Assembly (NCBI GenBank): GCA_004123355.1
Contig: SCHM01000001.1
Location: 3,898,001-3,962,000, forward strand
Length of the DNA: 64,000 nt
Origin: Amphirosellinia nigrospora
Lineage: Eukaryota > Ascomycota > Sordariomycetes > Xylariales > Xylariaceae
Reading direction: 5' to 3'
Shown: positions 1 through 11,611 of the stretch, piece after piece
How the letters are laid out: every line of letters starts with the position of its first letter
Numbering within the stretch: the first letter of the stretch is position 1
Program-made: the position numbers and the translations under genes
Notes under the pieces: generated by a model
What the model was told of the DNA's origin: nothing
What the model saw: only the letters and a program-made list of their open reading frames with translations
The model's database searches: none

Positions 1-532
1 CACCCGTCTAAGAAAGGTATTATATACACAGATTGAGTTCCCCTAGTAAATCTTAGCTAGCAAAGAGAGGTAACTTACCATAGGTAGTAGGAGGGCCTGC
101 AACAGCCAAAGATAGAAAGATACCAGGTAGGTAGGTAGTAGTGCCCTTAGCGCTGTTAGTGGGTCTTCCCAACAACAGTTGATTCCTAAGCGGCGATAAC
201 TTCTGAATAGCACGAGTTCCAGTTCAGCAGCTTCGTCCCTTACTAATCAGATTGCTTATCCAAATAGACAAGTTTCTCTTGAGCTCTCTTATGATCAAGC
301 CAACACCATTCAAATATTGCAAATATTGTAAGACCTTATGACCAAGAATCCACATTAAAAGCTACCTAGGTAGGTGACGGATTCAGAAGGCGCTGCTTCT
401 GTCTCGTGTTATACTAGGTATTCCCCGTAGGTAGCATCCAGCACCAAAAGTCGCAATCCCGTAGCTTCGGCTTATACCTTTGATAAAATTCAGATATAAT
501 AGGAGTTCGGGCCCAACAAAGACCCCTTTGCT
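1..532. other. Intergenic spacer upstream of glutathione synthetase
   Basis: No coding stretch is convincing here. It holds tandem GGTA/GGTAGG steps near 123-141 and a CCTAGGTAGG palindrome-type motif near 363-374. It presumably includes the promoter and leader of the gene starting at 533. Confidence 0.5.
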
Positions 533-2265
533 ATGGCAGACTACCCGCCTGAGATCACGGCCGACGAAGGGGCTAGGTTGACCGAGGTGACAAAGGACTG
601 GGCGCTTGCCCATGGCCTCACAGTTCGGCCACCTCCTGCTGTTATTGCTACTGAGGCAGATCCTCAGAGTATACTGGCCACCGCTGTCCCAGTAACCCTG
701 TTTCCCAGCCCCTTTCCAAAAGTCTGCTTTGAACAAGGCATTGCTGTTCAGAAGGCGTACAACGAGCTCTATGCCTCTATCAGCCAGGACGAGGAGTTCC
801 TAGCCCGAATAGTAAAAGAGTATGTCACGGAAATTATAGATAGAAACGTTACATAATGGCGCATAGCTGGAGACGTTGAAAACTCCCTTAGAATCTAGGC
901 TAACAGGCCACAGGATAGGAGACAGCGATGACTTTATTACGGAATTATGGAAAGTGCACTTACGCGTGAAGGGAGAGGGCTATGTACAAGTATGTGCTCC
1001 GCCACCTACTCCCATCGTCAACATATTAACCAGCTGATATAGCACAAAAGCCTAGGTCTATTCAGGTCAGACTACATGGTCCATCAAGACGGGGCTGGCT
1101 CTGGGCCGCAGATCAAACAGGTTGAGTTCAATACCATAGCCTCATCATTCGGAGGTCTCTCATCTCAAACCTCTCGGCTTCACAAGTCAGCAGCCCACAT
1201 TCCTTTACTTCATTGCATTACGCTAACGTAACTCAGATATCTCTCATCTACTGAGTACCCCTTGCTCGGCAAGTCGATTCCAAGAGATGCTCTCGACTTA
1301 CCCCCAATGACAGTGCAGCGGGCCTAGCATCCGGAATCCGGGAGGCCTTCATCTCCTACGGCGCCTCAGGCACCGGGCATGGCAAATGCGTCATCTTCTT
1401 AGTCCAAGACGGGGAGCGCAACGTTTTCGACCAGAGGCATCTAGAATATTCCCTCCAATCATCCACCGATCCCGTAATCCCCGTCTTCCGGCTGCCATTT
1501 TCCGAGATACAGCAGCGCACTCGTCTCGCCGAGGGTTCTGGCCGGCAGCTCTTGTACACGCCGCCGCACCTGCAAGCGCATACCTTCGAGGTAGCCGTGA
1601 TATACATGCGGTCGGGGTACGGTCCAGGCGACTACCCAGACGCTCGGGCCTGGGAAGCGCGGTATCATCTCGAACGCTCAGCTGCGATTAAGTGCCCATC
1701 GATCCTGACGCAGGTCGCGGGGACGAAGAAGGTCCAGCAAGTTCTTGCGACACCTGAGACGCCTTCGAACCCATCCATATTAGGCCGGTACTTGTCTTCG
1801 AGTTCTTCGTCGTCTCTATCTGCTCTGGCTGGCACGTTCACGAACATCTACCCGCTCGACACTAGCGAGGCGGGCCTCAAGGCGCGGAAGATAGCTACCG
1901 ACCCCGAGCTTTGTAAGGGCTACGTCCTGAAGCCCCAGCGAGAGGGTGGCGGGAACAACATCTACCGCGCCGCGATCCCTCCGTTCCTGAAGGGCGTGCC
2001 CGATGCCCATTGGCCGTCGTACATCCTCATGGAGCTAATCACGCCGCCGCCAGTCCGTAATACCATCTTGCGAAACGGCAAGCTGGAGCATGGCGGCGTG
2101 ATCTGCGAGCTTGGAATCTACGGTACGTGTATATGGGACCAGCAAGCGAAGACCATCTCGCACAATCAGCAGGTCGGGTATCTATTGCGGACCAAGGGTG
2201 ATCAAAGCGAGGAAGGTGGGGTGGCTGCTGGGTTTGGCTGCATGGACAGCTGCGCGCTGGTTTAA
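533..2265 (+). CDS. gsh2: Glutathione synthetase (four exons, one apparent frameshift)
   Basis: Eukaryotic-type glutathione synthetase, which joins glycine to gamma-glutamylcysteine with ATP in the second step of glutathione synthesis in the cytosol. Exons are 533-819, 914-989, 1043-1185 and 1237-2265, with GTATGT, GTATGT and a weaker GTCAGC donor and CTAAC-type branch points. Diagnostic segments are the N-terminal ITADEGARL block, FRSDYMVHQ and VEFNTIASSFGGLS in exon 3, GYVLKPQREGGGNN (the ATP-grasp glycine-rich loop) and the end GGVAAGFGCMDS. Total is about 510 residues, normal for fungi. The frame changes at a run of five C at 1301-1305: before it the frame reads STEYPLLGKS...LDLPP, after it NDSAAGLASGIREAF. 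One missing C explains it. Either a sequencing error or a recently broken gene; conservation on both sides favours error. Confidence 0.9.
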
Positions 2266-2712
2266 GGTATTTAGTTATCAGGGAATAGTGAAGTTAGAGT
2301 TAAAGGGGCCCTTAAATATGAAGGTTTACCAGAGCTTCCCTGTAGCAAATATATCAAAAAACATACTTAGAATAAACCGATTCATTAGATGAGACTGCTT
2401 CAATTGATCTCACATCATCAAAATGGCGGGTATTACACTCAGTCCTTAATATACAGCGTCCATGTTCCATCTTCCCTCCCACCCAGAGGAACAAGTGATC
2501 TTATATCTATCTCCCTCCCTTCCCAAGTCGTACAATGTACAGAGGACAAAGGAGACAATCATCGAGTGGGGTGTAGTTGAGCTCTGAAGAGAAGTCCAGT
2601 CCATCGGGGCGTCGTGCCCGAACCGTTGCTTGATAGGGCTATTCCTTGATTGACTTATAGCCACATCACTTAGGCGGTAATTTTTTAATTCTCTTGGCGT
2701 TGTTAAAACGGT
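2266..2712. other. Convergent 3' spacer between gsh2 and rim1
   Basis: The two genes point towards each other, so this should hold only 3' UTRs and terminators. I see no supported coding sequence. Confidence 0.5.
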
Positions 2713-3389
2713 TTACTCAGACGGTGTTCCACGGCGCAGGACCTCGAGGTTTTCTAAGTCGAACATGAGCATTGGCTGTGCGGCGAGGGGGGCGGATAGG
2801 TCTTACTTTGGTAGATACTGAGGGATGATTTTGTCTTGCCCTCGGCGTCTGTGTAGGTGTTCATGACGGCATCGCCCTCAACGAAGACGGTCGAGCTTTA
2901 GCAGTGAAACATGTGTCAGTCAATTTCTTTTTTACTAGCGCAAAGAGCAAGCCATATATTCTTCAGCAAATCCCACCCTCCCTCTACTTTCTGTGCTTCG
3001 CTTTGCGCTGAAAATAACCAGCCTCCGAACACCCAACATTCCTGGCAAGCCCATCCCGTGCAGAAAATGAAGCAGAAGGACGTAAAAAAAATCAAATAAA
3101 TCTTACCCCTTGGGCAGGCTGGTCAGGTAGTCTCTCCGCGGGCCCTCGTCGGCAAAAGTCGCAACACGGAACCAAGAGGTGTGTCTGTTCTCGCGTGACC
3201 CGTCGCTGCTCGCGACGGCATACTCGATGATCTCCCGACCGGTGCTCGTGGCCTTGATCTCGGGGTCGCGGCCAGGTTGCCGACGAGGGTGATCTTGGCA
3301 ATGTCACGGCGCGCCGAGGCGCTGAATGTGCGGCTCGTCAGCAAGCGAGGCGTCGAGGCGGTGGTGAGGCGGCGGGCTATGAAAGACAT
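2713..3389 (-). CDS. rim1: Mitochondrial single-stranded DNA-binding protein Rim1
   Basis: OB-fold SSB of the mitochondrial nucleoid, needed for mtDNA replication. Exons on the minus strand are 3389-3107, 2895-2807 and 2753-2713. The N-terminus (MSFIARRLTTAS..., Arg/Ser/Thr-rich, no acidic residue) is a mitochondrial targeting peptide and is followed by the SSB core: ITLVGNL, the strand EIIEYAVASS, the ENRHTSWFRVATF block, LPKGSTVFVEGD and the C-terminal NLEVLRRG. Predicted size is 137 residues, as in yeast Rim1. Reading changes frame after GNLAA, at four G on the plus strand (3262-3265); one missing base restores TPEIKATSTG. The second exon starts at a GCTAAAG acceptor with its branch overlapping it, the least certain junction. 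Confidence 0.9.
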
Positions 3390-4531
3390 CTTGATCGATT
3401 CGGCGGCGATGCGCGATTCGGCGGAGGTTTGTCCGGTAAGGTTCGTCGTGTGTTGTGATGTGGTGGAATCTATTTGATCAATTGACTGGTCTGGTGGTTG
3501 GATATTTCGGTAGGGTATCTAAATTAATGGGTAATAAAATTGGACGGCGGAACGCACAGTCACTCTGCCACGGTATTTTGCAAACGGACGCGCGACAGCG
3601 GGGTTCAAACATAAACCATCAAATTCGTACCCAATCAGAGTTCGAGTAGATATGTTAGCATGAAAATACACCTCGCACAGCATGCTGCATTTTAGCTTCA
3701 AGATTTACAGTAACAAGTTGTCATAGAATTCAGCCTCCTCTAATTTTTTTTTACGGTTGTCTACTACTATATCCATGCCTCATTAATACTCTGCGATGAC
3801 AAGCTGTCCAGAATTTAGGTTAGCTACCTAGGTAGTTGGCATATGTTGTTATGTATTTAGTTAGAGGTGAAGGTCTTTCACCTTTATTAATGTATTATGA
3901 CACTCTACAATCGACTTCACGCAGTCAGAATACATCCCATCTGGGACAACAAAATCCAGCTACCTAACAACACCGATCAGCAAGTATCATGACGCAGCGA
4001 ATATGCCCCGCCATTTATATGATATTCTAACGACGTTTGTAATTTTTTTATTGACTGAGTCATCTCTGGTAAGATAAAAACTGCTTAGTTGCTTGTTTCC
4101 TATTGTTATCTTTGTTTTTGATTTTTGATTTTTTCATGTATAATTTCTCAACGGCCTGGAGAGAGTAGAGAATAAACATTATCGTGTACGTAAGGAGAAA
4201 TTGCTTGCTCGCACACCATCCATGCCGGGGCTCACATAATTACGTCGTCAAAAATACTGTTGATAGACGCCGCGCAATGACTGTAGACGTAAGGGTAACC
4301 TTTCTCTAGGCGCCGTCGGTTCTCCAAACGTCCTGTCATGTTCGTTGCCGTGGCCACCCAGCTCTTCTTGGTAGACAGAGACTGTCTCCGATCACCGAAG
4401 ACTCGGAATTCTGCATGCCCTGAAACGGTTCCAGCCATTTCTTTATTCGGCAACACGTACAGAACCACGCCGCTGCCAGGTTTTCCGTCGCCTCGGTGTC
4501 TGCGTGTAGAAGTAGAAGGGGTGAGGTGAAG
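3390..4531. other. Intergenic spacer
   Basis: Upstream of rim1 and downstream of the SET-domain gene. It is AT-rich in 3700-4200 and contains a GCTACCTAGGTAG motif near 3823-3835. An open frame on the minus strand at 4232-4468 has no protein-like composition and is probably 3' UTR. Confidence 0.4.
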
Positions 4532-6216
4532 TCAAGGGGCTCTAATCGAGTTGTCACCCTTCCGCTTGACATCTACAGCCGCTTCATCACGACACCGCTG
4601 ACACATACACCACCCGCCGAGACTCCCGCTGGCCCACTCCCTGCGTTGTTGAACCGGGAGATCAACGTCGCAGTAATGATTAAAAATCTCCTCTCCACTC
4701 TTGATTCCCCCTGGGGCATTACCCACGACCCGCGTCTCTCTTGCTCTCAATACCATCCTACCGCTCCATTCCCACGTTACGTTTGGATTACAATCGTGAT
4801 TAGCAAGGCACCAGAACGGATGTACTGCAGCCACGTCTGGTCGGCCATCCCTCGGGTTTTTCCTAGCTGACGCCGTACCCCGGAACTTGCTGTATAGTGT
4901 GTTGAAAACCCATACATCGTGATAAGCCAGGGTTTCATAAATATTGATATCCATTTTTTCGAGTATATGCAACGGGTTTCGATATTGTATTTGAAGGAGA
5001 AAGGTAGGGTCCATTCTGGTGGTGCCCCAGCATTAGGCGAGAGATTGATTTCATTAGATTTCGAGTCGACGAAATCTCCCCAGATATACTTGATCTGGCT
5101 GACATCGAGGGGGTGTTTGTCTTGATGAACTGCCATCGCCAAGACACGAGCCAGAAGGAGAAGATGAAGTGTCTCGTCAGCCTCTCTCGCCTCGGGGTCC
5201 TTGGCAATCGAGTCAACATCCTTGTCGCATACGGCCGGATGGTAAAGTTGCTGGGCCTTTTCAAAACAAAACTGATCACAGAAGACAGTATCATGACATT
5301 CCGGACAATTCACGGCCCGAGAGTCCGCGCCTAGCGGTGGAAGCTCCCCGCTGCAAGCATCACAAACCGAGTCTTTTAGACGGTTGTTGGCCGTCACAAG
5401 GGAATACTCGACCAAAACATCTTCCCCCGGCGCAATATCTTGATTTGCAAAAACCCCAAGCTGGTTGCAAGTCGGTATGATCTCATAACCGTCCGTATCG
5501 CTAGGACTTCCAAGGAGGATGGGAAGTTGAGCAACCCTCACGCAGCACTTGGGGGCCATCTCCGCCAGCTCTTTATTCAAAAATTCCAGTGACGTCTCGG
5601 AGAATCGGTCGGGCTCATAGTCATTCCATGGATAGACTTCTCGACGCACCATCCCCCAGTCGGGAAGATCGTTTTGACCGGATATTTCGCCCCGCATCCT
5701 TCGTACGCCGACCGTTTGAATGTATTGTAAGGTATTCTTGAGCTCCTGGTTGTCCGGCGCCACGGCCAGACCCCGTTCGCAAAAGCCATAGGCACTTTTC
5801 AGACATCCACACAGGAGTAAACTCAGTGCTAAGATTTGGAAACAACGAATGGACGCAAGCGAAGCAAGGGCAACCGGATCGCACCCAGACGTAGAATTGG
5901 CCAGGCGAATTCCGTCTGCAGACAAGGCGCCATGGTCGAATATGTCAACGATGGTACCATTCGCATACTTCGCTAATGTTTCGAAAGCTATCTGGTGGTA
6001 CTCAAAGCCGTCGTTGCGAATCTCATCTGTGAGGAGAAGGGCTCGGTAGGCATCCCCAGAGGCCAGGTCGGGATATCCGAGATCGGAATAGACAAGTGCG
6101 CGCTTCAAGTAAAGAATTATATCATAAGGGTTAGCGAGTAACTCATCAGTTAACAACTGACGTTGGTGTAAGAGAGACTCTATTCGAGTGTCGATCTCTT
6201 CCTCGGAGTCGGCCAT
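4532..6216 (-). CDS. SET-domain protein with MYND-like zinc finger (SMYD/Set5 type)
   Basis: Putative protein lysine methyltransferase of the SET-MYND group, single exon, about 561 residues. The N-terminal ~170 residues look like a TPR-type helical repeat (YLKRALVYSDLGYPDLA, then YGFCERGLAVAPDNQEL). The SET domain starts around residue 250 (GVFANQDIAPGEDVLVEYSLV) and is split by a MYND-like finger, residues ~283-330 (CDAC...CPEC..TVFCDQFC...H..VC). The SET C-half carries the conserved NHDCNPN motif (cofactor pocket), the GEEIFNHYCD block and the post-SET CMCQRC cysteines. Between them the frame shifts at GGGTTT on the plus strand, 4974-4979; one missing base joins FSFKYNIE to NPLHILEKMDIN. 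Substrate unknown. The start at 6216 gives the expected acidic leader. Confidence 0.85.
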
Positions 6217-9171
6217 GACGAATGTGTGCAGCAGAATTAGTTGCCAGCTAACCGGCCAGAAAACTCACACGCGCACGCACGCAAAAGCAAAGACGTTAAG
6301 CGATTTCCAAGCGAAGATGATTTTATGGACAGGGATAGCCACGGGATCGGCCTTATCGGCGCACGGAAGTGATGAATGTGACAAGAAAGCCTCGTTCAGA
6401 GCATCGTTATATTTCGCGAAACGAGGGGGGAATGGAAGAAGTAGATAAGATAAGGCGAGGTCGAATGAGAGGGAAGCCGACGAAGACGCTGATAGTATAT
6501 AGAGGTTAGTTGTCGATTGCGAGAAAACGATTCATCGTACGCAACACAAGTGACTGCACATGTGTGACAGCTGGCACTTGGGGATGAGAGGGAAGAGGGA
6601 AGAGGGGCTCGGTGAAAGATGTTATTAGATAGAACCGGGTAGGTAACTAGTTAAAAAATACCTAGTATTGGTGTAGTGTATTGGTGAGGGATCGCATTGT
6701 GGTGCCGCGCGGTGCCACTGAGGGGCGAGTGGCAGAAAAGCCGCTCGAGTATGGGCAAAGGGGGGTAGAAGGAGGCTTATGGAGAGCCATCATGTACTTT
6801 GTCTATGTTGTACACACATACCAGATATCTAGGTAATTAATAGAGACGGGAGGACGGGAACAATCGAGGGTGGCCAGAAAAACAAAGCCCTTGTCCCTGG
6901 TCCCTTGTTGATTGTCAGATTACCTTACGTGTATGTAAAGCAAAGCTGGGAATGCGGAGGACGACACAGCAGGTCGCAATGGAAACTCGACAAGGATAAG
7001 TAACGGATATCTTTCCGTTGAATGCAGGTGGTCAAATGTACATGAAAAGTTCCCTACTTGCTGAATAAGGTGCTGGATATGGTAGGTCGATCATAAGGCG
7101 TAAGGGTCGTGGGGCTCGCCATATATCTCTCGAATGAGCCAACCAACCATATATTGCCTGGCCATGTTGTGAAGGATAAGTAAAGCAAACTTTCCACATT
7201 ACTTTTCGTGTCATGGCGATGTCATTAGAGGGCTTCCAGAGGCCTCTTGGTGCCCGAGGAGTCAAAGGACAAAGACTAGCAAATCCGTTCGTCGTTTGCC
7301 CCTCCCCCTCCCTCTTGCGCGTAAGACACGATTGACAATGGACCCTTGATTTGGTTTGTAAGAATTGGGGACCCTACTTAGGCATGCTGTACTCCCTGAA
7401 ACGCTTATGTGGACCCCTCGGTACATGTACATATACGTACAGTGGAGTGCCCTGGGCACCGGGGCATGTCGTGTACCTCAGTCCTACCTAAGGTAGCCTG
7501 GCGGGTGTACATAGTAGGGTGTAGGTGGTCGATGAATAAAGTCCTGAGCCTCTGCTCTACCCTCGGTAGCTAAGTTGGTACTTATCTAGTCCGATAGATT
7601 AGCAGAATATGGAATCTTCAGGGTCCAGGCCCGATGAGCAACCAGATCCAGCGGAGTCGAACCACTTGTGCAGCCGTCGATCCCAACCCTGTGGAACCCA
7701 TCTGTAGAACAATACTAGTTAGGCAAAGATCTGATTGGCCGATCATCCGCATATGCTGATCGCGCATCCGTCTAGATCCGCTAACATTCCTCGTTTTTCT
7801 CTAGGTACTAGCACGGTAGTAGTACCTATATACCTATCTACTACCTTGAAGTAGCAAGGACTGAGTAGCTTGAATAGTTAGTGTAAGTCGCGCCTAGGCA
7901 GGTATTGTATTGATGCTGTTTTGAGTATGCGAGTTATCAATATCAGTGCAAGTATCTAAACTCTAGCAACGATATAGCCGGTGTAAGTGCTTCGCCTAGG
8001 AGGTATTGTGCACCTCTGATATGCAAACAATTCTGTTTCGCAATAGATACTGCATCACCGAGATGGCGTGGGAAAGACCCCAATGAAACATCATTTTTTA
8101 TGGTTGATGCGGCACATCCAGTAATTACTAGAACAAGCTATGGGTTGACATATCTTGGTAGTATACTATAAATTACACCGTTTCAGCCTTCTCCTGTCGA
8201 CAACACCAGCTGGCGCAACAGGAAGCTTGACGATGTTATCTGTGTTCTTAGAGACTTAGATATTTTTACAAAATTTAATTTACGTGATGATATGGGATAT
8301 TATAAGGTTTAACAGATTTAATAGACGTAAGGGGCATAATAAGAAAAGAAGATCGATAACTGTTGGAGGCTGTAATCTTCCGCTCTAAACCTATCATAAG
8401 TCTACATGGTTTTATACTGTTTCGTAAGTTGTCGAGTTCATGCAGCCAGTGCTGAGCAATGTCGCCCTGGTTTGTTCTCAATATATAGGTCCCCCATATG
8501 AAACCAATATTGATGAGCTCGAGAAAGCGTCCAGGAAGTAGCAGGGGTTGGCCTGTATGTCATAAAAAATGCATCAACTCTGACATCCAATTTGGTCCAA
8601 TTACAGTTGGCTGCTCGACTGTGGAGAAATTTAAGGTTACGTACCGGAGCAAATATTCCAGGGTATCTAAGTAAAAATTTTGTTGTTCGATCCGTCTCAT
8701 GTACTGATGTAACTACAATAATTACTTAGTGATGGCCATTCATCCTACTGCTTTCATTTGCCTATTTCTGAGCGCGCGTAGCTCTGTTGTGGGTTTCTAT
8801 CGGCGCTAAGCAAAGACCTTGTGCTGATATGGTAGAGTGTGATTGAAGAGAATTCCTAATCCGCCGAAACAATTAATTTTGAGCCCACCCTTCCTCCACT
8901 TGGAATTTTGCCTGTTATCAATGGTAAGAACTGGATAGCTCGCATACTTAGCTCATCATGGAAGAGACAGGGTGCCTGCTCGGGCGGGAGAAGAAGGTCA
9001 GTTTATACTGAACTCAACCATGAGCCAGGCAAGTTGCAGGTACACTAGTTGGGGCCAGACTCAATAAACTGTCATACTAGTATGCCTTAAGAATCAGCCA
9101 TTCGGTTATCCAGCGCCGTAAATTCATTACTCGTACATATTTATGATACACCATCCGCCTCTGACGCCTAG
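6217..9171. other. Long gene-poor spacer
   Basis: About 3 kb without a supportable gene. On the minus strand near 7705-7599 a good 3' splice-like signal (CTAACTAG...TTCTACAG) is followed by an open stretch to TAA, possibly one terminal exon. Around 8240-8300 the plus strand reads FTKFNLRD, reminiscent of the reverse-transcriptase motif A of Ty3/Gypsy elements, but flanks do not extend the match. CCTAGG-type motifs occur near 6660, 7800 and 7895. Confidence 0.4.
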
Positions 9172-9510
9172 CTACTGTTTTTTGCTAGCAGCACCCTCAT
9201 TAGCCATCCCTTCACACCCGCCATCTCGCCTAGTTTCTGCTCAGTCGCGCCAAAGCCTTGTGATGGATCTCTTCGCTCGCCAGCACTTTTCATGGTATCA
9301 ACCGCATGAGCCTTCGCTTGCTCCCCGGAAGCTTTCCAAGCCTGTGAGCCGGTGACATTTCCGATAGCGGCCTATCGAAAAATACCGTTAGTTCATTGTC
9401 AACCCGATGCGAGTGAGAATGCCCGGAGATATTCTTACCTCTGTGGCTCCTTTGACATATTCAGCGTGGCCGCCAATGAGAGATGGCTGGTTGTTATCGT
9501 TGGAAGACAT
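9172..9510 (-). CDS. CsbD-like small stress protein (Hmp1-type)
   Basis: Two exons, 9510-9439 and 9371-9172, intron with GTAAGA donor. The protein of about 90 residues starts MSSNDNNQPSLIGGHAEYVK and continues with GATEAAIGNVTGS, WKASGEQAKAHAVDTMK and ERRDPSQGFGATEQKLGEMAG, the arrangement of the CsbD-like family common in filamentous fungi, often annotated as mismatched-base-pair and cruciform-DNA recognition protein. The family is stress-induced, small and hydrophilic; the molecular role is not settled. After MAG the frame must shift once, at CCC on the plus strand 9217-9219, to reach EGMANEGAASKKQ and a stop at 9172-9174; unshifted reading gives an atypical hydrophobic tail. Identification rests on the repeated GE..KAHA and EK.GEMAG patterns. 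Confidence 0.75.
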
Positions 9511-10631
9511 AGTGATATGTGATGATTGAGGGTGTTCTGGTGATTGCTTTCCAGTAGCGAAAGGTGAGTGGCTTGAAGAGTTATGCGTAATATGATATAA
9601 TATCTTGGGAGTTGATTTTGAAGCTCAATTGAAAACGGGCAATGGTAGCATTTACATATAATCTGGCTGACCCCAAGATAATGATCTCACCGATGACGTC
9701 AGTCTTGTTCACGTCACAAACTCGGGAACAATCCAGACAAGCTATTGTTGCTGTATGTAGACAGACTGATAAATGACGTGTTTATCTCGGAAAATCATTC
9801 ATTATAGAGCATTGATATTTGTCCGCCCTTGTTAGAGAGTTAAATAAAACTCAAGATGGAAGCTCATATTAACTCCGTCTTATTCCAGATTAAGTAATGA
9901 TGAAATAGGATCGGTGATAGTGCCATCAAAGTCGGCTCATGTGAAGTAGATATGTAAGGAGGTTCCCAATACTACGCATTACTAAAGATATCTCTCGTGA
10001 GTCGACTTGCATGGTATTGAGAGTCGGATAGATGACTCGTCGACTAAGGCGTCTTCATAAGAGGCTATCTCATGCAACGCACACCCTAAAGAATCACCAG
10101 GCGTAGGCCCCTTGATTTCAGCCTCACTACCTAGTCTCGGCAGTGGCAACCGGGGGCGGGTAACCTTCTTCACAAGCATGGTCCTTGACTTCTAGGCGTA
10201 GCTCGTCAGTGCTAGTCATTAAACCATCTTGGGTAAGTAGCACCTCGACACGCTACTGGATTTCTAAACCCCAGGCAATATCCATATAGAAGTATCTATA
10301 ATAGAGTGCGTTTCATCAAAATATACAACCTGGAAGCTTAGGTAGGTACCTAGGTATTTGCTTTTATTAGTCGTGAATATGTGCAAATGTTGAACATAAT
10401 GTGCAACAAAAGTTTGGCATTTACCTAGGTGTCGGGGAATGAGGCGATGATGAGACATAACTTTAAACTACCTAATATGGTCTAAGCGTCAGTAATGGTC
10501 AGTTCCCCACTAAAAACTAACCAGCACCATAACGCGACTCGCTACCACTCTAGATACCTCTACGTTGTCGGCCGTCTCTCTGGCCTTGAATTCAAAGGAA
10601 TAGGTTACCAGTCAAAAAAAATCTATTCATC
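9511..10631. other. Intergenic spacer between CsbD-like gene and swc5
   Basis: Divergent promoters are expected. It holds a palindromic GGTAGGTACCTAGGTA cluster at 10339-10357 and TTACCTAGGTG near 10420-10431. A 65-codon minus-strand open frame at 9982-10179 is not recognisable and is left unannotated. Confidence 0.4.
10339..10357. repeat. GGTACCTAGGTA palindrome cluster
   Basis: A near-perfect palindromic stretch in the swc5 upstream spacer, same word family as at 3823, 24087, 28721, 41065 and 48005. Confidence 0.5.
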
Positions 10632-11611
10632 ATGTCCACGGAGCCGATAATTGATGACGAATATGCCTCTGAGGACGACTCGGATTTTGCGCCTGGCGCT
10701 GCGCCCGCAGAGGATGGATCGGAGTCAGAATCAGAAGCAGAAGCAGGGCGCGACAAAGCAACTGATGCAACACCCAAGAGAAAGCGGGTAAACGATGATG
10801 CAGCCGAGGGCGATTTCGATAATTCAGGCGACGAGACCATCATACAAAAAGGGAAGAAGCGCCAAAAGAAAGCCAAACGAGCCGAAAGAGACGTCGAAGA
10901 AGGAGGCGAAGGGGCCTCATCAAGACAAGACGGCAGCGTGCGCTAGAGAAGGCAGAGCGGAAGTCGCATGCAGTTAGCGGACCGGTCACTGTTGATGTGG
11001 ATGACCTCTGGACACAGATGATCGCCGCACCGCTCATACCCCCAAGAATGATGCACAACAGGACAAGGAGAATCAACAAGGCGGCGCCGAAGTGGCTGCA
11101 GATGCTGCAAAGACGACCGTGGTGACCTCGAACGGTACCGATACTTCAAGAATGGTCAAAATCAAGCGCACGTACAACTTTGCTGGCAAGGTCCACACAG
11201 AAGAGAAACTAGTTGCCCGCGACTCGGCCGAAGCCAAACTCTACCTCGCCTCCCAGGACCCAAACCTCGCCGAAGCCGAAGACGAACAGCCGAAACGAAA
11301 ACCACGTAGAGCCTTCCGCTCCATCTTCGAACCCGTCAATCGAAGGATTAGCTGAGCGTGCCGATCTAAAGCTCGGAATGAACATACGGTTGGAACTTCG
11401 TGAGCAGCAAGCCAAAGCTAAAAAGCTCAACGTCGTCGAGAAAAGCCGTATGGACTGGGCTGGCTTTGTGGATAAGGAGGGCATCCAAGCCGAGCTCGAG
11501 CTTGCGGGCAAGTCAAAGGAGTCCTACGTGAGTCGGCAGGACTTCTTGCAGCGCGTTGAAGCCAATAAGGAGGAAGAGGCAAGACGAGCACGGATGGCCG
11601 GCCGTGGATGA
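10632..11611 (+). CDS. swc5: SWR1-complex subunit Swc5 (BCNT-C protein)
   Basis: Swc5/CFDP1-type component of the SWR1 remodeller that exchanges H2A for H2A.Z in the nucleus. Acidic N-terminus (YASEDDSDFAP, many E/D/S) with a lysine-rich patch, then a TRRQRALEKAER segment, VDDLWTQM, VKIKRTYNFAGKVHTEEK, and the C-terminal BCNT-C domain with VEKSRMDWAGFVDKEGI...ELAGKSKESY..RQDFLQRV and the end EEARRARMAGRG. Three frame changes interrupt it: missing base at GGGG 10911-10914, missing base near 11030-11031, and one extra base at CCC 11332-11334. After these corrections the single exon is exactly in frame, 326 residues. No intron signals are placed at these points. Swc5 is a single-copy gene, which argues against decay. 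Confidence 0.88.

Noticed and set aside
4232-4572. Minus-strand open frames downstream of the SET gene
   Set aside because: They follow the SET stop codon, have no domain resemblance and overlap each other in different frames; best read as 3' UTR.
7630-7705. tRNA-like T-arm on the minus strand (AGTGG-TTCGACT-CCGCT)
   Set aside because: The five-pair stem and loop look right, but no matching D-arm, anticodon arm or 5' acceptor strand can be folded at the required spacing. It is more likely chance, possibly inside a short exon-like stretch.
8240-8300. FTKFNLRD on the plus strand, similar to Ty3/Gypsy reverse-transcriptase motif A
   Set aside because: The expected flanking RT motifs and any LTR, integrase or RNase H sequence are absent. 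Eight residues are not enough to call a retroelement remnant.
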